Shown here piece by piece: positions 5,392 through 12,395 of a stretch of 41,029 nucleotides of DNA. The stretch is from a virus. The stretch lies in IMG/VR virus record IMGVR_UViG_3300020171_000011, positions 1 to 41,029 of that record. One strand, 5' to 3'. Under the pieces are notes generated by a model. That model saw only the letters and a list, made by a program, of their open reading frames with translations, ran no database searches and was not told the origin of the DNA. Made by a program: the position numbers and the translations under genes. Positions within the stretch are counted from its first letter, which is position 1. Every line of letters begins with the position of its first letter.

Positions 5392-5574
5392 TTAGCCTGG
5401 GCCGTTTTGATAGAAGTTATAAGACAAAACTGTACCGGCGCAGCCCAGGACAGAATAAATATATGTATTCTGTTGTTTATAAGCCTTTTGATCGATAGCG
5501 AGTAGGGTGCAGCTTTCACCACACCCAATCAAGCTATACGATATTAGGAGATAAAACAACATTAAGCGCATCAT
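5392..5574 (-). CDS. Possible small lipoprotein or secreted peptide (60 aa)
   Basis: N-terminus MMRLMLFYLLISYSLIGCGESC has a hydrophobic core ending in LIGC, which resembles a lipobox; residues 18-60 are polar with two more cysteines. A box GTATATAT at 5591-5598 lies about 20 bases before the ATG and there is no Shine-Dalgarno, consistent with a leaderless message. Not recognised; could play a role in superinfection exclusion, but that is only a guess from other viruses. Confidence 0.45.
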   Translation of the reverse strand: MMRLMLFYLLISYSLIGCGESCTLLAIDQKAYKQQNTYIYSVLGCAGTVLSYNFYQNGPG

Positions 5575-5631
5575 TCAGTTGTCCGCGCTTGTATATATGC
5601 TTTCTCTTGAGGGTTTATAAAACTTTGTGTA

Positions 5632-5724
5632 CTACTGTGACGTGTTTTCCTCAATGGTCGTTTTAATCCAGCCGCAGACGCACACTGTCGCGTATACGGG
5701 CCGTCCGCAATTATCACATATCAT
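5632..5724 (-). CDS. Zinc-knuckle micro-ORF (30 aa)
   Basis: MICDNCGRPVYATVCVCGW: CxxC followed after nine residues by CxC, a minimal zinc-ribbon spacing. It overlaps the end of the 5714-5851 gene by 11 bases. Small and unsupported by homology, but the cysteine spacing is good evidence for coding. Confidence 0.5.
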   Translation of the reverse strand: MICDNCGRPVYATVCVCGWIKTTIEENTSQ

Positions 5725-5851
5725 CGCGCCCCTCTCCTTTCAGTTGGCACCCGGAGTCTATTCCGTAGCATTTAACGTTGCATGACTCGCATACGCCATT
5801 TATGGTCAGTGTGGCGTATTCGCGGCATCTTGAGCAGTATCCTTTTGACAT
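5714..5851 (-). CDS. Zinc-ribbon microprotein (45 aa)
   Basis: CSRC at residues 6-9, CESC at 21-24, then CYG and a further Cys near residue 35; a clear treble-clef or ribbon spacing. A strong GGAGGAG site lies about 10 bases before the ATG at 5851. Together with the downstream 30-residue ORF it forms a pair of overlapping zinc proteins. Confidence 0.65.
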   Translation of the reverse strand: MSKGYCSRCREYATLTINGVCESCNVKCYGIDSGCQLKGEGRDDM

Positions 5852-5917
5852 TTAAAACCACTCCTCCATTCCTATACCCCATTGCTTTTTTGATGCTCTT
5901 CTTTTTCGTTTTTGCAT
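5852..5917 (-). CDS. Basic micro-ORF (21 aa), weak
   Basis: MQKRKRRASKKQWG...: fills the gap between the 56-residue ORF and the zinc-ribbon gene. A GTGAT sits only one base before the ATG, which is too close, and the 3' end contains the Shine-Dalgarno of the next gene. May only be a spacer. Confidence 0.25.
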   Translation of the reverse strand: MQKRKRRASKKQWGIGMEEWF

Positions 5918-5922
5918 ATCAC

Positions 5923-6093
5923 TCACATACCATTTTTTATCTTGCCGAATTGCAAGCCGTCATTCCACGTCAGAATCGTTGTATCGATTCGTCCGGTGCG
6001 TCTGTCTGCATGTTCTTTTTCTATTATTATTCTTGGCATATATCTCGACCTCAAAAATTCCTTATTCTTTTTCCACTTAATCATCATCTTCAT
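5923..6093 (-). CDS. Hypothetical basic protein (56 aa)
   Basis: MKMMIKWKKNKEFLRSRYMPRIIIEKEH... with TWNDGLQFGKIKNG at the end. No Shine-Dalgarno, but a class A TATA box lies 24-35 bases upstream, so a leaderless message is likely. An internal ATG (MPRIII) is an alternative start. Confidence 0.45.
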   Translation of the reverse strand: MKMMIKWKKNKEFLRSRYMPRIIIEKEHADRRTGRIDTTILTWNDGLQFGKIKNGM

Positions 6094-6116
6094 AATATAT
6101 ATAAATGACTACTGTT

Positions 6117-6128
6117 GTTTATATATCT
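6117..6128 (-). promoter_or_regulatory. TATA box (AGATATATAAAC), class A promoter
   Basis: Same 12-mer as at 4865 and 14316. Centre about 29 bases before the ATG at 6093, the usual archaeal distance for leaderless initiation. Confidence 0.55.
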
Positions 6129-6163
6129 ATCGCTGTCAACTGCTATCGTTCTTATTATTATAT

Positions 6164-6186
6164 GCACTTATTAGGATAATTAGTGC
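6164..6186 (-). terminator. Hairpin after the glycosylation operon
   Basis: GCACTAATTA and TAATAAGTGC pair at nine of ten positions around a 3-nt loop, two bases after the stop codon of the last glycosyltransferase. The following sequence is AT-rich rather than a pure T-run. Its position at the end of the operon supports a terminator or mRNA 3' end-stabilising role. Confidence 0.5.
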
Positions 6187-6188
6187 TT

Positions 6189-7268
6189 TTAAAGCTCTTT
6201 GCATATTTTTTCTATTGCGCGCGCAGAGTCCTCCCATGTATAGCTTCCTGCATCGTTTGACGCTTGAATGCCGCGTTTCCTGGTTTCGTCTCTGTTGTCG
6301 AAGGCATATCTCATACGCTCCTGCAGCTCTTTTTGGTCCGAGTCCCACCATCTGCATTCTTCATAAATCGGGTTTGAATCTCCTGGCACGATTGACTTCC
6401 CCTTCTGCAGCAGCCAGCCGTTCTCTCCGTCCTTGATGAAGTCTGCCTGGCCGCCGAATGCCGGCGCAATCACGGGCATTCCGCATGCCATCGCTTCGAG
6501 GCATGGAAGGTTGAATCCCTCTGCCCTGGATGTCGAGACGAAGACGTTTCCGGACTTGTAGACCTTAGCGAGCTCTGTTGAGGGTATGATCTGCGCGTTT
6601 AAGAATAATTTGTCCTTCAGTCCCTCGATATTCAGCGCGCGAATTGCTGCAGGGAAGTCTATCTGTGCGTATGACGGGTTAATCTTGACGATTGCCTTTA
6701 CTTTGGCGTCGTTCTTGAATTCCTCGGCAAATGCCTTCAAAAATAGAACGAGGTTGCTGCGGTCCTTATCTCCCTGCGACCAGCCTTTGCACCATACGAA
6801 TGCGAACTCGTCAATTTCTGCGCGCCCTTCGGTATTGAATACCTTCGGATCATATCCGTGCGGCACTATGCTAATTGGTGTCTGTACGCCTGCGGTCATG
6901 CATGCTCCGAGCGTATGCGTGGACGGCACGATTACATGGTTGATGAACTTCTCGTTTAAAGCGAGTCTCCACGATGTGGGTATTTTGGTGCCTTCAAAGA
7001 CGGCATAACATATTATAAGTGTTCTATCACCACTTTTTAAATACGCCATCGGCGGCGGCGTGATCATGAGCTGTATTCCTTCGAATCGGTGGTCTTTCAG
7101 TATCATTTCCCTCAGTTCGTTTGATACTGCGCGCTGCCAGTTCGGGTTTGTCATCTGAGTCTCGAATGCGGTGTCTATGCCGATTCGTTTCAGCGCAAGT
7201 CCTAATTCGCGCGTATGGTTCGCGTATCCACTTTCACCCTCTACCGTTCCACAAATATTTATTTTCAT
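6189..7268 (-). CDS. Glycosyltransferase family 4-like (GT-B), 359 aa
   Basis: N-terminus MKINICGTVEGESGYANHTRELGLALKR carries the Gly-rich donor/acceptor loop of GT4 enzymes; the C-terminal domain contains SRAEGFNLPCLEAMA (about 247-261), the retaining E-x7-E motif that contacts the nucleotide sugar, followed by GMPVIAP. These enzymes transfer a sugar from an NDP-sugar to a growing glycan in the cytoplasm. A GTGAT site lies before the ATG. It is separated from the upstream glycosyltransferase by 82 bases with TATA-like sequence, so it may also have its own promoter. Sugar and acceptor unknown. Confidence 0.85.
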   Translation of the reverse strand: MKINICGTVEGESGYANHTRELGLALKRIGIDTAFETQMTNPNWQRAVSNELREMILKDHRFEGIQLMITPPPMAYLKSGDRTLIICYAVFEGTKIPTSWRLALNEKFINHVIVPSTHTLGACMTAGVQTPISIVPHGYDPKVFNTEGRAEIDEFAFVWCKGWSQGDKDRSNLVLFLKAFAEEFKNDAKVKAIVKINPSYAQIDFPAAIRALNIEGLKDKLFLNAQIIPSTELAKVYKSGNVFVSTSRAEGFNLPCLEAMACGMPVIAPAFGGQADFIKDGENGWLLQKGKSIVPGDSNPIYEECRWWDSDQKELQERMRYAFDNRDETRKRGIQASNDAGSYTWEDSARAIEKICKEL

Positions 7269-7350
7269 ATAATCACATAAAAAATATAACTACTACGCTG
7301 ACCACAACAATTATGCATCCATATATAATATAATCACACAGTGTGTCTAT
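7269..7350 (-). promoter_or_regulatory. Intergenic gap with possible internal promoter
   Basis: AT-rich gap holding TTATATTATATATGG (minus strand) about 65 bases before the next ATG and a short CACACAGTGTG palindrome. It is the only sizeable gap within the glycosylation operon. Confidence 0.35.
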
Positions 7351-8175
7351 TCATAATTTCGTCACCCTGTACGGATTCCCTTTGTCCTTAAACATCCATT
7401 TCGACCATGTTTTGAAGTGCTGCTCGACGATGTTTATCTGCTGCGCATAATCCGGAGACCTCACCCCCCCACTGGGACAGTGTAAATGATAACAGATAGC
7501 TCCGGTATCAGTCAGCATCTTCCATCCTTTCCAGGCCAGCTTCATGCAGAATATTGTTTCCTCGCGCCATCCTGCAGGGCCCGTATCTGTCGGGAATCCT
7601 CCGACCTCGTCGAATGCTTTGCGTCTGAATGCGTATGAGCTTCTTAAATGGTGCGAAGGCAGGACTACAGGCGGATAATATGCGAATCCTCCATCGTCCT
7701 TGATTGTCACGTCTCCATCCTTGCTGAATGTGACTTTATTGAATATGCTCTTTAGTATGTTCGGATTGCGCACGAATGCTGGCATGCCGAATAAAGGCAC
7801 TACGCCTCCTGCGGCTCCAACATTCTCGTCTTCCATCAGCTTCATAAGGCGCGCGATATAATCCTGCTCGAGGAGGCTATCATCGTCGATTCTGATACAT
7901 ATTTCGTTCCCGAATCCTTCCCTTACAGCCCTGTTGCGCGCCGCACAGACTCCCCTCGGTGGTAGGTCTGCGATGTATTTCACGCCATGACCTTCTATTT
8001 TAAGGCGGTTGACGATGTCCCCGATAAACTTATATGCGTTGACCAGCGGTTGCGGCTGCGATGAGTCCACTATCACGACATCGAAGTTCTGTTCTGTCTG
8101 TCTCCACAGCGATGTCAGAAGCATTGCGAGCTCAGTCGCGCGGTCCCGAGTGCATATTTGAATTTCTGCTCTCAT
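7351..8175 (-). CDS. Glycosyltransferase family 2-like (GT-A), 274 aa
   Basis: MRAEIQICTRDRATELAMLLTSL is the start of the GT-A nucleotide-sugar fold; VVIVDSSQP follows, and CIRIDDDSLLEQDY (about residue 93-106) holds the DxD-type metal/nucleotide site. FRRKAFDEVGGFP and GWREETIFCMKLAWKGW are the acceptor-side motifs of polysaccharide-type GT2 enzymes. Probably acts on a lipid- or protein-linked glycan at the inner membrane face. Follows the methyltransferase gene with a gap of four bases. Confidence 0.85.
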   Translation of the reverse strand: MRAEIQICTRDRATELAMLLTSLWRQTEQNFDVVIVDSSQPQPLVNAYKFIGDIVNRLKIEGHGVKYIADLPPRGVCAARNRAVREGFGNEICIRIDDDSLLEQDYIARLMKLMEDENVGAAGGVVPLFGMPAFVRNPNILKSIFNKVTFSKDGDVTIKDDGGFAYYPPVVLPSHHLRSSYAFRRKAFDEVGGFPTDTGPAGWREETIFCMKLAWKGWKMLTDTGAICYHLHCPSGGVRSPDYAQQINIVEQHFKTWSKWMFKDKGNPYRVTKL

Positions 8176-8179
8176 AATC

Positions 8180-8701
8180 TCATCTCGTCATACATAAAAA
8201 TAATTGCTCTTTGAATATCCAATCGTCTGGCACGCGGTTAATTGTGAAATACTCAGCGATTTTGTTCTCCCACCATATCCGAGATTTGCACGTCACATGT
8301 GTTTCATCAGGATATTTACCCCACAGCGAGGAGTCGCAGATGCTGAATATGATGTATTTGCCGGCTTTCTTCTGTATCGCGCGCAGCACATCGTCAATCT
8401 CTGCCTCCGTGACATGCTCCAAAACATCACATACCCAAATCAAATCATAAGTCCCCGATGGAATTTCTTTAAATATGTTATTTCTAGAACAAGCAATTTT
8501 TTGAATTTGTTCGATGTTGGGTTCATATCCAATTGTGGGCACCCCATAATCTGTGAATATTTTTACATATTTACCTGCGCCGGCTCCAAAATCCAATATT
8601 GACTTAGGTATCGTTTTCTCTAAAACCTGCACCGCAAGAATCTCATCTTTTTGAGTCACTATGTCTCTGTCTTTGAAATATGTGGAATCATAATTTGACA
8701 T
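8180..8701 (-). CDS. Class I SAM-dependent methyltransferase (about 173 aa)
   Basis: SILDFGAGAGKYVKIF is motif I (SAM binding), IGYEPN the acidic end of strand 2, and YDLIWVCDVLEHV the post-I motif typical of the Methyltransf_11/23 groups. The ATG at 8701 follows GGTGAAAAAC. Placed between glycosyltransferases, it probably O-methylates a sugar, as in O-antigen and phage glycan clusters; the substrate is inferred only from context. Confidence 0.8.
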   Translation of the reverse strand: MSNYDSTYFKDRDIVTQKDEILAVQVLEKTIPKSILDFGAGAGKYVKIFTDYGVPTIGYEPNIEQIQKIACSRNNIFKEIPSGTYDLIWVCDVLEHVTEAEIDDVLRAIQKKAGKYIIFSICDSSLWGKYPDETHVTCKSRIWWENKIAEYFTINRVPDDWIFKEQLFLCMTR

Positions 8702-8721
8702 GTTTTTCACCTATATGTAAG

Positions 8722-8781
8722 TTATATTGCTCTCTGCCTTAATTTTTCCTTTGTTTTCTCAGTTTGCTTTCGTCCCATCAT
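8722..8781 (-). CDS. NUMOD3-like micro-ORF (19 aa), possible endonuclease remnant
   Basis: MMGRKQTEKTKEKLRQRAI resembles a single NUMOD3 motif, the DNA-binding tail module of GIY-YIG and HNH homing endonucleases. It overlaps the end of the upstream methyltransferase gene. Could be a remnant of a lost intron or homing gene or chance. Confidence 0.25.
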   Translation of the reverse strand: MMGRKQTEKTKEKLRQRAI

Positions 8782-9341
8782 ATTCCCTCATCCCTCACTT
8801 TCACGAACATAAAAGTCCACATCCTCTGCTCGTCTCCTCCGTTTATTGCTTCCTTGTCTTCCTGAAAGAATGTCGGGACAAATCCGCACTTTCGGAATAA
8901 AGCCTCGTAGTTCTCGCGCGGCACACAGAAGTTGTGCTCATCCGCATTAACCCATTGCTTGCAGTCTGCAGGCACGTTCATGAATACAACGCCTTTCATT
9001 CTCAGCACCCGGTTGAATTCGTGCAGTGCTAAAATCGGAGCGATTGCATGCTCAAAGACCTGCGACATAAATATGATGTCGAATGTCGCGTCCGGGAAGT
9101 CCAGTTCGTGCATATCCATCTCTTTTATCCCTTGCGCGCCTATGTCGATGCCTTCCACGCGGTATCCTTTCTCCTTGAATTCCTTCATGTGCTTGTCGTT
9201 TCCGGCCCCGATGTCCAGCAGTCTCGGATGCGTCTCTGCTGGCGGCGCTTTGTCGATGTGCAGACTGAGGCAGCGCGGACATTGTCCTCCTCCTGCTCTT
9301 TGCCATTTTGCGGCGTATTTCTTGAATTTTTCAGTATTCAT
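8778..9341 (-). CDS. Class I SAM-dependent methyltransferase (187 aa)
   Basis: Starts MNTEKFKKYAAKW at an ATG overlapping the stop of the glycosyltransferase upstream (ATGA). A CPRC pair lies at about 23-26 before the SAM-binding motif RLLDIGAGNDKHM; GIDIG, MDMHELDFPDATFDIIFMSQVFEHA and LRMKGVVFMNVP complete the Methyltransf_11 pattern. Likely a sugar O-methyltransferase of the same glycan pathway as the second methyltransferase. An in-frame upstream extension to 9431 lies inside the previous gene and is rejected. Confidence 0.8.
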   Translation of the reverse strand: MNTEKFKKYAAKWQRAGGGQCPRCLSLHIDKAPPAETHPRLLDIGAGNDKHMKEFKEKGYRVEGIDIGAQGIKEMDMHELDFPDATFDIIFMSQVFEHAIAPILALHEFNRVLRMKGVVFMNVPADCKQWVNADEHNFCVPRENYEALFRKCGFVPTFFQEDKEAINGGDEQRMWTFMFVKVRDEGI

Positions 9342-10036
9342 AATTCGAACCTCTGTCTGATCAATCTTGGCAGTTCCTCTGGAGCTACCGGACTCACCGG
9401 ATACTGGCCTAATAAGTGAGCATCGTGCCACATCTTAATGAACTCGGTGTCATGTATTGGCGAGCGTCCTTTGTTCATTATATATTTGTCCTGGATTGCA
9501 TTGACACCCTTCAGGTATCCGAGGTGCCAGATTATGATGTCTCTGATGATGCCTTCTTTGTGCCATTCCGGGCTTTCTGCGTATTCGTGAAGCGGACGGT
9601 TGTATTTGACGCCTTTGTTCTTGAAAAATCTGTTTATTCCGATATGCTCGTGTATGGTTGCATCCTCCAGAGAAAAGGTCCGGATAAAATGGCGGTACTT
9701 CATGCTGTAGACATCCACGTCCGATTGCATGAATACATTAAAAAGATGCGGCGTGTCTCCGATTATTTCGTCCATATCCAACTGAATACACCAAACGGTA
9801 TCTAATTCATCAACAGCTTTCTGACGTGCTGATCCATAGTCATTATCCCATTTTCGAAATATGTATTTTATCTTTTTTGAAGCATAAGGATGAGTGAATA
9901 TTCTATTGAGAGTTTCTTGATTTGCATCACCAACAATTACAATTTTATCCACCCAATCAATAATTGATGCTATGGATAAATCTGCAAAAGGCTCATCTCG
10001 AGCGCATATCATTGCCACACCCATTGTTAAGGCCAT
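9338..10036 (-). CDS. Glycosyltransferase family 2-like (GT-A), 232 aa
   Basis: VAMICARDEPFADLSIASIIDWVDKIVIVGD is a GT2 N-terminus; IQLDMDEIIGD holds the DxD element near residue 88-92. The C-terminal part includes HEHIGINRFFKNKGV and RPLHEYAESPEW. Similar short GT2 proteins in viruses act on beta-linked sugars. GGAGAT lies nine bases before the ATG at 10036. Sugar unknown. Confidence 0.8.
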   Translation of the reverse strand: MALTMGVAMICARDEPFADLSIASIIDWVDKIVIVGDANQETLNRIFTHPYASKKIKYIFRKWDNDYGSARQKAVDELDTVWCIQLDMDEIIGDTPHLFNVFMQSDVDVYSMKYRHFIRTFSLEDATIHEHIGINRFFKNKGVKYNRPLHEYAESPEWHKEGIIRDIIIWHLGYLKGVNAIQDKYIMNKGRSPIHDTEFIKMWHDAHLLGQYPVSPVAPEELPRLIRQRFEL

Positions 10037-10239
10037 ATCTTAATCTCCTTCTCCATGTCTTTCTGCATCTCAGCGACCTTTGCGTTGAAGTCGCGCATTG
10101 TTAGGTCTTCCATTCTTCTGAATATCAGGTAATGCTGGCCTATTGCCTGCTGGAATTCGCGCGTTATTTCTGCGCCCAGCTTGCGGTATTTTTCCTTTAT
10201 TTCGGCTTCCTTCCAGTTTTCTTTTACTTGCTGTTTCAT
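10027..10239 (-). CDS. Hypothetical helical protein (70 aa)
   Basis: Highly charged, helix-forming sequence (KENWKEAEIKEKYRKLGAEITREFQQAIG...) ending KIWP. AAGGAGACTGAG precedes the ATG. Its end overlaps the start of the glycosyltransferase downstream, so it belongs to the glycosylation operon. Possibly a small partner of an enzyme in the pathway; no family recognised. Confidence 0.55.
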   Translation of the reverse strand: MKQQVKENWKEAEIKEKYRKLGAEITREFQQAIGQHYLIFRRMEDLTMRDFNAKVAEMQKDMEKEIKIWP

Positions 10240-10287
10240 GTTGCTCAGTCTCCTTTGCTCGTTTCTCGATAATTTTATAGTGCCATT

Positions 10288-10683
10288 TCAATCCCAATTA
10301 CATGCTGAAAAATTAAGATACTCATCGACTTCGCTCACGATTTCTTCCTCGCGCGTGAGATTCATTCCATGTATGATATTGTGCATAACTTCATGATTGC
10401 ACACTGTTTTGATGCGCGCCATGGATAAATTCTGCATAATATATATGTTGTTCCGGTTGTCCGTCCATCCGTCGCATTGGTCGGTTCCATTCGCTATTAT
10501 ACTTACAGTTCCGTTTATTTTGCTAAATTCGCAGGTGTCTATCATAGTCACTGTGTATTTATCCATCTTGAATGTGTGCGGTGCGATGAATACTCGCTGT
10601 TCGTTCAGCGTATAATGCGCGAATGCGAGTGAGGTGATTGCTGCGCAGGTCATTAAAATAAATGCTATCTCCCTTGCTTCCAT
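10288..10683 (-). CDS. Membrane-anchored HExxH zinc metallopeptidase-like protein (131 aa)
   Basis: From the ATG at 10683 the protein starts MEAREIAFILMTCAAITSLAFAHYTL, a single N-terminal membrane segment, and continues outside the membrane. HEVMHNIIH at about 87-95 is an HExxH zinc site with a third His, and EEEIVSEVDEYL downstream may supply a glutamate ligand. Three NxS/T sequons and several cysteines fit an extracytoplasmic location. The gene follows the GT4 gene directly. It may trim a cell-envelope or virion protein, or act in egress in place of an endolysin; this is inference. Confidence 0.6.
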   Translation of the reverse strand: MEAREIAFILMTCAAITSLAFAHYTLNEQRVFIAPHTFKMDKYTVTMIDTCEFSKINGTVSIIANGTDQCDGWTDNRNNIYIMQNLSMARIKTVCNHEVMHNIIHGMNLTREEEIVSEVDEYLNFSACNWD

Positions 10684-10684
10684 A

Positions 10685-11929
10685 TTACTCAACCATTTTT
10701 TTGAATAACGCAACCCATTTGTTGATGATGCCTTTGTCTCCATCCCATGTGTAATTATCAAGCACCCTTTGCCGGCCGGCAGCGCCCATCTGTTTGCGCG
10801 TATCTGCCTGGTTGTAGAGCATCTTCATCGCGTCCACGAATTCTTCGAGATTCACGAATCCGCGATAAACATCCCACGTCCCGGGTATCTCTGCAGCAAT
10901 TGGCACTCCTATTCCGCACTTTCCTATTTGAAGCTCTTGCTGTGCGCTTGGCGCTGCATAAGGATAGTCCAGCAGTTCCGCAGTTGTGGTGTAATCCGTC
11001 ATAATAATCGGAATCTCCGCAGCCATAGCTTCGATTGTTGTTATGCCGAACCCCTCGCCCGTTGACGTGCTGATTTTAACGTCCATGGCGTTGTATATGC
11101 TGTTCATCTTTGATGTCGGCGCGCCCTGGTAGAATTTCATTGCTCCCTTTCCGAGTATGCGGTGTTCTACGTTGTACCTGCGCGCGAGGTTCATTAAGTC
11201 CGAGTGTCCGGCCTGATCCTGGAAGTCTGTCCATAAAAGCAGATATGCATTCGCATCCGGGTTTCGCTTCATAAATTCTCCGAATGCCATCACTTCCAGC
11301 CCGACCATCTTGCGGCCCTGATTGCGCGTAACATCGCCGAATACGAATGCGTCCTCCGGGATTCCGAAATCTGCTTTGCATTTGCGCTTCTCCTCTGTGC
11401 TCATCGGATAGAATAAGTTCGGATTTGTCGCGTGAGGGATATATTCAGACATTACGTTGTATCCGTCTGTGAGCTGGTTCTGCGCGAATTTCGACATTGC
11501 CACAGGGACATCGAATTTCTTCAGCACGTTCTCGCATCCGGTCGGGAAGTAGTTGCCGTCGCTTGGGTAGTACATTATTGACTTTGCAGGCGCGAAGCTC
11601 ATCGGAATGATCCACGGATAAAGCATGAATGAGTCAAGCAGCACCCAGAATATGTCCGGCTGGTATTTGGCGAAGTATTCCGGGAGAACGTCTTCTGCAT
11701 ATGGCTTGCGTCCGCCGGATAGGATCGTGAAGTTGAGGTCCTCTGTCGCGCCGAGGTCTCCGGTTTTAATCGGAGGGACTAAATTCACGCCGTTGCTGTT
11801 CCACGCGACGTGGTATACTTCGAATTCCGGCATCTGCGATAGACGCTTGCATAATTCGCGCGTAATGTTTGCAAAGCCCGTTGGCGTGAGCACCGAGTCA
11901 CTTAATAGCATTATTTTTATCTTCCTCAT
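10685..11929 (-). CDS. Glycosyltransferase family 4-like (GT-B), 414 aa
   Basis: N-terminal MRKIKIMLLSDSVLTPTGFANITREL and C-terminal TGEGFGITTIEAMAAEIPII (about 290-308) are the two signature regions of GT4 retaining glycosyltransferases, including the E-x7-E pair. FGDVTRNQGRKMVGLEVM carries the R/K phosphate contact region. It starts by an ATGA overlap with the AbrB-like regulator gene, so both are translated from one message. Cytoplasmic sugar transfer; acceptor unknown. Confidence 0.85.
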   Translation of the reverse strand: MRKIKIMLLSDSVLTPTGFANITRELCKRLSQMPEFEVYHVAWNSNGVNLVPPIKTGDLGATEDLNFTILSGGRKPYAEDVLPEYFAKYQPDIFWVLLDSFMLYPWIIPMSFAPAKSIMYYPSDGNYFPTGCENVLKKFDVPVAMSKFAQNQLTDGYNVMSEYIPHATNPNLFYPMSTEEKRKCKADFGIPEDAFVFGDVTRNQGRKMVGLEVMAFGEFMKRNPDANAYLLLWTDFQDQAGHSDLMNLARRYNVEHRILGKGAMKFYQGAPTSKMNSIYNAMDVKISTSTGEGFGITTIEAMAAEIPIIMTDYTTTAELLDYPYAAPSAQQELQIGKCGIGVPIAAEIPGTWDVYRGFVNLEEFVDAMKMLYNQADTRKQMGAAGRQRVLDNYTWDGDKGIINKWVALFKKMVE

Positions 11930-12090
11930 TCCTGAACCACCATCCCTAATATATCCACAGTGACTTTGACTAAAGTTCCGCTTTTAAGAGAATTAGCATC
12001 GCAATCGTTTTTCGGGAATGTCACCCCGAGGCTGTTGCCTATTCTTATGACTCTGAGGTTTGCAATTATCTTCCCATTCCCATTTGCCAT
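11926..12090 (-). CDS. AbrB/MazE-like swapped-hairpin DNA-binding protein (54 aa)
   Basis: The core VIRIGNSLGVTFPKND followed by SLKSGTLVKVTVDI is a classic AbrB/SpoVT (MazE-type) domain: R-x-I-G-N-S-L-G-V at the first hairpin and the G-T/D-x-V-x-V strand at the end. These domains dimerise and bind DNA as transcription factors or antitoxins. It leads the glycosylation operon under its own TATA box and is ATGA-coupled to the first glycosyltransferase, so autoregulation of the operon is plausible. No toxin gene follows, which speaks against a toxin-antitoxin pair. Confidence 0.75.
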   Translation of the reverse strand: MANGNGKIIANLRVIRIGNSLGVTFPKNDCDANSLKSGTLVKVTVDILGMVVQE

Positions 12091-12112
12091 GATTATAATA
12101 TTGTTATAACAC

Positions 12113-12122
12113 GTATATATAG
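12113..12122 (-). promoter_or_regulatory. TATA box of the glycosylation operon (class B)
   Basis: AAAACTATATATACG on the minus strand, about 25-30 bases before the ATG at 12090. The TATATATAGTTT string is shared with the promoter at 38881. BRE-like AAAA precedes it. Confidence 0.6.
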
Positions 12123-12164
12123 TTTTGTGCTACGTCGCGCTTGTTCATCCGTACACTGTTAGAT

Positions 12165-12371
12165 TTATTTGCCTATTGCATCTCTGATGCCTAACACTAC
12201 GAGCAATGCTCCGGATGCGTTGACTACTGTTGTCAAGTCTGATGCTGAGAATCCGTTTATTAATCCGTTTCCTACTGCTCCAAGTATAGCTGCGAGCGCG
12301 AGCAATACTGCTCCAACTTTTGTCTTTGATAGTTTCCCTGCTTTGTTCTGCACTACTGTTGGTGTTTCCAT
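12165..12371 (-). CDS. Holin-like small membrane protein (68 aa)
   Basis: A polar N-terminus (METPTVVQNKAGKLSKTKV) is followed by two hydrophobic stretches, VGAVLLALAAILGAVGNGLI and a weaker LTTVVNASGALLVVLGI. Size, topology and the position after the tail genes resemble phage holins, which form membrane pores at lysis. It has the strongest ribosome binding site in the window, GGAGGTGA, implying high expression. No endolysin was recognised nearby. Other small membrane roles are possible. Confidence 0.55.
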   Translation of the reverse strand: METPTVVQNKAGKLSKTKVGAVLLALAAILGAVGNGLINGFSASDLTTVVNASGALLVVLGIRDAIGK

Positions 12372-12395
12372 CTGCTATTCACCTCCTCCACTGTT

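Noticed and set aside
11926-12090. AbrB-like protein as antitoxin of a toxin-antitoxin pair
   Set aside because: The next gene is a glycosyltransferase and no small toxin frame overlaps; a regulator role fits better.
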